From Candidatus Pelagibacter communis (GTDB lineage: Bacteria > Pseudomonadota > Alphaproteobacteria > Pelagibacterales > Pelagibacteraceae): DNA of 64,000 nt. Of the stretch, positions 60,667 to 64,000 are shown piece after piece. Location: contig NZ_CVSB01000026.1 of NCBI RefSeq assembly GCF_001179845.1, positions 1-64,000 on the forward strand. The letters are read 5' to 3'. Both the position numbers and the translations under genes were made by a program. The notes under the pieces are model-generated. The model saw only the letters and a list, made by a program, of their open reading frames with translations, had not been told where the DNA came from and did not search any database. The number at the start of each line of letters is the position of its first letter. Position 1 is the first letter of the stretch.

Positions 60667-62328
60667 TTAAATATTGGTTTTATATACCCACTGCTCATCA
60701 TAACTTTTTAACTCATTTGGAAGTGGAGCTCCTTGGAACATACAAATTCTTAACCATTTGTCAGATCGTGGATCAAATTTTAATGCCCCAAAAAAAGATA
60801 ATTTTAATCTTAGCATATCAATTGGCATTAAATCTTTACCAATTGTATTATCTTGTATTTCTGAATAAGGAAATTTTTCTACAATGAATGCTCTTCTAAC
60901 AACATGTCTTAGCTCAGAATTTGATGTTAAAAATTCAGCAATAGTTAAACTATTTTTTGAGACTAATAATTTATCATAAAGTTTTTTTATATCTCTTGCT
61001 ATTGCTAATGGCTGTTCTAATTCTGATCCATGCTCCTCAAAACGATCAGCTAATCTAGGTTCCTCTTTATTTTTTGAAATAAACCAAAAGTTTTTATTAT
61101 TTTCTTTTTCTTCAAAATTAATATCTAAAATGTTTGGATACTTTGCTTCAATGATATTACGCAATTCTTCAACTTTTCTATGAGTTGGAATATTAAAATA
61201 TTTTTCTTCATCTGAGCTCATTTCTTTTACTAAAGGATTTACAATATTATTATAAGGTTCCATCATTATTGAAACAATGTATTCAATACATTCCTCGCAA
61301 GTATTGTCCTCTAACCATTGATAGATTTTGTTAAAAGGATATTCGATCTCAAAATTAAAATCTTTATTTATAAAGTTTAAAAATTTTTCAACATCTTTTA
61401 GTAATGATGTGATTTTTGTTTGCTGATATTCACTATCAGTATTCCAGCTTGTAATATTTTTTAAAGATTTTTTTACACAATCTATAAACAAATCACTATC
61501 TTGACTTTCTACATCTTTGATTTCTCTAATTTTCTTAAGTGCTTTTTCTCTACTTAAAATCCAATTATTTAATAGAGTTGGGTGATTGACTATAAATGGA
61601 GCCATGCCCAAGCCTGTAGAATTACCTATTCCCAAGTTTTTACAAATATTATCATCTAGCTTAACGGCTGTTTTTGGATTTTTGTGATAAGCAACATGAT
61701 TAACTTGATCAAAAGTAAATTGTCTTACCAAATATACCAACATCATTTCTAATCTAAATGGACCATTAATTTCTTCACGATTTTTAATTCTAAATCGATC
61801 TGCAAGACCAAATTTACCCGAGCCATATACTGCTGTAGTCCTATATAAATAGCCTACTTTTGATAATAAGTTTAAATCTGGTTGCTGACCTTTGCTCAAA
61901 CTTTCAACTACGTGATTATAAATTCTTACTGATTTGTTTGCTCTTGATAAGGTTAATTCTTTGTAAGAAAGCCTACCAACTTCTTGTTTTGGAACTTCAT
62001 TTTTTAATCTTTCAATGTCTTTTTTTGTAGGAACACCATCATGTAATGTAAAAGCTGCATCCCATTTTGTAGCAATAACTCTGTCTGATCTTTCTTCATC
62101 TTTGATTTCATTTGCAAAACAAACTAAAGAATAAACTCTTTTATTTTTTTTAAATGAATAAACAGCTTCTCCAAAACCATTTTCATTTAAATTAAATAAA
62201 TCTCTTTTATATTCCCACTCTTTAAATTCATTAAGAAAACTTCTTAAAAAAGATAATTTTGATTGATGAAAAGATCCTAGCCTTGATAATTTCATTATCG
62301 TGTTTGGGTCTCTTAATTCAACTTTCAT
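60667..62328 (-). CDS. Conserved protein of unknown function (553 residues)
   Basis: A large soluble protein with no signal peptide or membrane helix. I recognise no domain. Notable parts: VIATKWDAAFTLHDGVPT (about 85-101), RTTAVYGSGKFGLADRFRI, FTFDQVNHVAYHKNPKTAV, GNSTGLGMAPFIVNHPTLLNNW and, at the end, FGALKFDPRSDKWLRICMFQGAPLPNEL. The GNSTGLGMAPF and HxNP-like stretches look like active-site loops. It lies 2 bases from the dipeptidase-like gene and 2 bases from DUF3726, so the three probably act together. Confidence 0.8.
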   Translation of the reverse strand: MKVELRDPNTIMKLSRLGSFHQSKLSFLRSFLNEFKEWEYKRDLFNLNENGFGEAVYSFKKNKRVYSLVCFANEIKDEERSDRVIATKWDAAFTLHDGVPTKKDIERLKNEVPKQEVGRLSYKELTLSRANKSVRIYNHVVESLSKGQQPDLNLLSKVGYLYRTTAVYGSGKFGLADRFRIKNREEINGPFRLEMMLVYLVRQFTFDQVNHVAYHKNPKTAVKLDDNICKNLGIGNSTGLGMAPFIVNHPTLLNNWILSREKALKKIREIKDVESQDSDLFIDCVKKSLKNITSWNTDSEYQQTKITSLLKDVEKFLNFINKDFNFEIEYPFNKIYQWLEDNTCEECIEYIVSIMMEPYNNIVNPLVKEMSSDEEKYFNIPTHRKVEELRNIIEAKYPNILDINFEEKENNKNFWFISKNKEEPRLADRFEEHGSELEQPLAIARDIKKLYDKLLVSKNSLTIAEFLTSNSELRHVVRRAFIVEKFPYSEIQDNTIGKDLMPIDMLRLKLSFFGALKFDPRSDKWLRICMFQGAPLPNELKSYDEQWVYKTNI

Positions 62329-62330
62329 AA

Positions 62331-63296
62331 TTAAATCGATTTATAAAAATTGTACCAGTTATTTCCAAGTATTCCATGTGTCTCGGTATCTGAAAAACCT
62401 GCTTTTTTAAGACCTTTTTCAATATTTGAGAACCCTCTTGCATCAAGAAACCAATCAGGTTGTTTTGGAAAACCTGGTTTATTTTTCGAACCCTCACCAT
62501 AATTTTTACTTTTAGACCAAGAACCATTTCTCATCCATTCAACAACAGTATCTGGATGATCTAAACAAAGATCTGATCCTATTCCTATTTTTTTTACATC
62601 CATTATTTCAGCAGTTTTTGCAACCATTTCACAAAAACTATCTAGAGTACAATTTGTATTATCTTTTAAGTGATGAGGGTATAATGACAAACCCAACATA
62701 CCACCACTATCACTCAAAATTTTTAATAAATCTGAGGATTTGTTTCTTTTAGCTGGATGCCAAAAAGAAGGATTGGCATGAGTAATTGCAATTGGTTTTT
62801 CACTAAACTCAATTGCGTCTATAGTACTTTTTTCTGCAGAATGTGACATGTCAACCACAAGACCAACTCTATTCATTTCTCTTATAACTTCACGTCCAAA
62901 ATTTGTAACTCCACTATCTACTTTTTCATAACAGCCTGTTGCTAGCAAAGATTGGTTATTATAAGTAAGTTGCATAAATCTACATCCTAATTCATGAACC
63001 TTTTCTACAAGATTTATGTCATCTTCAATTGGTGAACAGTTTTGAAAACCAAAAAATATTGCAGTTTTATTTTCTTTATTAGCTTTATCAATATCTTGGA
63101 AATTCTTACCAAGAAAAATTAAATCCGAATTTTCATGAAATAATTTTTCCCATTTTTTAATTTCAAGCTGTAATTCATCGAAATCTTCATGGTAGACAAT
63201 GGTAACATGGACAGCGTCTAATCCAGCAGATCTATTGATCTCAAAGATTTTCCTAGACCAATTACAATATTGAAGATTATCAATTTTATAATTCAT
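62331..63296 (-). CDS. M19 renal/membrane dipeptidase-like protein with altered metal site
   Basis: 321 residues from the ATG at 63296; a TTG 21 bases upstream is also in frame. M19 features are GLVVDMSHSAEKS (His152), ITHANPSFWHPAKRN (His173, Arg184) and IGIGSDLCLDHPD (Asp242). The first metal motif His-x-Asp and the bridging glutamate of M19 enzymes are not there: the matching places read DNLQYCNW and GFQNCS. So one metal at most is likely bound and peptide cleavage is doubtful. First gene of the uncharacterised cluster. Confidence 0.83.
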   Translation of the reverse strand: MNYKIDNLQYCNWSRKIFEINRSAGLDAVHVTIVYHEDFDELQLEIKKWEKLFHENSDLIFLGKNFQDIDKANKENKTAIFFGFQNCSPIEDDINLVEKVHELGCRFMQLTYNNQSLLATGCYEKVDSGVTNFGREVIREMNRVGLVVDMSHSAEKSTIDAIEFSEKPIAITHANPSFWHPAKRNKSSDLLKILSDSGGMLGLSLYPHHLKDNTNCTLDSFCEMVAKTAEIMDVKKIGIGSDLCLDHPDTVVEWMRNGSWSKSKNYGEGSKNKPGFPKQPDWFLDARGFSNIEKGLKKAGFSDTETHGILGNNWYNFYKSI

Positions 63297-63390
63297 AGTA
63301 TGCTTAACTCTAATCAATATGCATTTTAAATACTATTAATTTTATTGAAATTTTAAGTTAATTTTGAAATAAACAGATTGATCAATTTTC

Positions 63391-63882
63391 ATGAAAAAAA
63401 ATAGTAAATTAAAAGTTTCAATCATAATGGGAAGTCAATCTGACTATAAAGTAATGAAACTAGCCGAAAAAACCCTAAAAAAAATTGGAGTTTCATTTGA
63501 AACAAAAATTATATCTGCTCACAGAACACCACAAAGAATGTATGAATATGCTGCAAAAGTTGAACAAAATAATATAGGAGTAATAATTGCAGGTGCTGGA
63601 GGATCTGCTCATCTTCCAGGCATGATATCAGCACTTACACATGTACCAGTACTTGGTGTTCCTGTTGAAAGTAAAAAACTTAAAGGTTTAGATAGTTTGT
63701 TATCAATTGCACAAATGCCTAAAGGAATTCCTGTGGGAACGCTTGCTATAGGAGAAGATGGCGCCATTAATGCTGCTTTATTAGCTGCAGCAATAATTGC
63801 TAATAATAATTCAAATGTTCGAAAAAAACTTAAAAATTTTAGAGCATCACAAACTAAATCTGTAAAGAAATCTCCAAAATAA
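63391..63882 (+). CDS. purE: N5-carboxyaminoimidazole ribonucleotide mutase
   Basis: 163 residues. Purine synthesis step from N5-CAIR to CAIR. MGSQSDYKVM binds phosphate, IISAHRTPQRMYEYA carries the catalytic His, and AGAGGSAHLPGMISALTHVPVLGVPV and LLSIAQMPKGIPVGTLAIG complete the class I PurE pattern. Followed after 1 base by purK, its pathway partner. Confidence 0.96.
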   Translation: MKKNSKLKVSIIMGSQSDYKVMKLAEKTLKKIGVSFETKIISAHRTPQRMYEYAAKVEQNNIGVIIAGAGGSAHLPGMISALTHVPVLGVPVESKKLKGLDSLLSIAQMPKGIPVGTLAIGEDGAINAALLAAAIIANNNSNVRKKLKNFRASQTKSVKKSPK

Positions 63883-63883
63883 A

Positions 63884-64000
63884 ATGTCAGAAATTACTCT
63901 TGGTATCATTGGGGGTGGTCAACTTGGAAGTATGCTTGCAATAGCGGCTAAAAAATTAAATGTTAAAACTGTTGTTTTTTGTGATGACATAGATGCGCCA
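63884..64000 (+). CDS. purK: N5-carboxyaminoimidazole ribonucleotide synthase, N-terminal part
   Basis: The first 39 codons only; the gene runs past the window end. LGIIGGGQLGSMLAIAAKKL is the PurK start of the ATP-grasp family, followed by VKTVVFCDDIDAP. It makes N5-CAIR, the substrate of PurE, encoded 1 base upstream. Confidence 0.92.
   Translation, partial: MSEITLGIIGGGQLGSMLAIAAKKLNVKTVVFCDDIDAP

Noticed and set aside
63297-63317. TTG start giving a longer M19-like protein
   Set aside because: The ATG at 63296 is a better start and the added residues bring in no missing metal motif.
1-64000. CRISPR arrays, insertion sequences, prophage or integrase genes
   Set aside because: No spaced direct repeats, no transposase or integrase-like proteins and no tRNA-associated repeats were seen anywhere in the window.

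Overview
The window reads as a stretch of a SAR11-type (Candidatus Pelagibacter-like) marine alphaproteobacterial chromosome. The reasons are strong AT richness (about 30% GC by eye), very short spacers, many 1-8 base gene overlaps, long co-directional runs, and a gene set built around osmolyte, one-carbon and organosulfur oxidation, TRAP and ABC uptake, and almost no mobile DNA. I see no rRNA, tRNA, CRISPR array, insertion sequence or phage gene. No gap without a gene exceeds 300 bases; the two largest (24735-25017 and 54831-55106) are described as features.

Layout. 1-7.7 kb: the start of a betaine-type ABC binding protein, a VOC protein, cysE-cysK, two small-multidrug-resistance-like proteins flanking a DUF2798 protein, DUF952/DUF924/HisN-type phosphatase genes, and a gamma-butyrobetaine-hydroxylase-like enzyme. 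7.1-21.4 kb (minus strand): azoreductase, ccdA, ppc, then a sugar-acid catabolic block (SMP-30 lactonase, enolase-superfamily dehydratase, FAH hydrolase, SDR, beta-hydroxyacid dehydrogenase, TRAP transporter, 2-hydroxyacid dehydrogenase, IlvD-type dehydratase). A divergent UxaA-type dehydratase, a DMT exporter and a second beta-hydroxyacid dehydrogenase follow. 25-27.7 kb: cytochrome c', cytochrome b561, DUF4396 and a persulfide dioxygenase. 27.7-33.4 kb: azlCD and an iron(III) ABC importer with an embedded peroxiredoxin, headed by two adjacent Fur-box-like sites. 33.4-36.8 kb: LysR, acuI-type reductase, folE, hisI, DUF2237.

36.8-54.8 kb is an 18-gene minus-strand run. It begins with a Rieske oxygenase, betaine-homocysteine methyltransferase and a dimethylglycine/sarcosine dehydrogenase, and ends with a second such dehydrogenase, EtfBA and ETF-quinone oxidoreductase. 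Together these would strip methyl groups from glycine betaine and pass electrons to the quinone pool. The middle holds a DddP-like M24 protein, a P-loop kinase plus nucleotidylyltransferase pair, a PhyH oxygenase and an enoyl-CoA-hydratase-fold protein without its usual catalytic glutamates. Divergently, 55.1-59.2 kb encodes a betaine-type binding protein and permease, a MetF-like protein and a 452-residue DmdA-like methyltransferase, which looks like uptake plus tetrahydrofolate-dependent demethylation of a methylated osmolyte.

59.2-63.3 kb carries two small genes, a Yip1 protein and an uncharacterised minus-strand cluster: M19-dipeptidase-like protein, 553-residue unknown, DUF3726 protein and a 55-residue two-CxxC protein. 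The window closes with purE and the start of purK. The best candidates for something undescribed are this M19/unknown/DUF3726/CxxC cluster, the SMR pair lacking the essential glutamate, the DmdA-like/MetF uptake operon, and the structured 5' leader in front of the peroxiredoxin gene.
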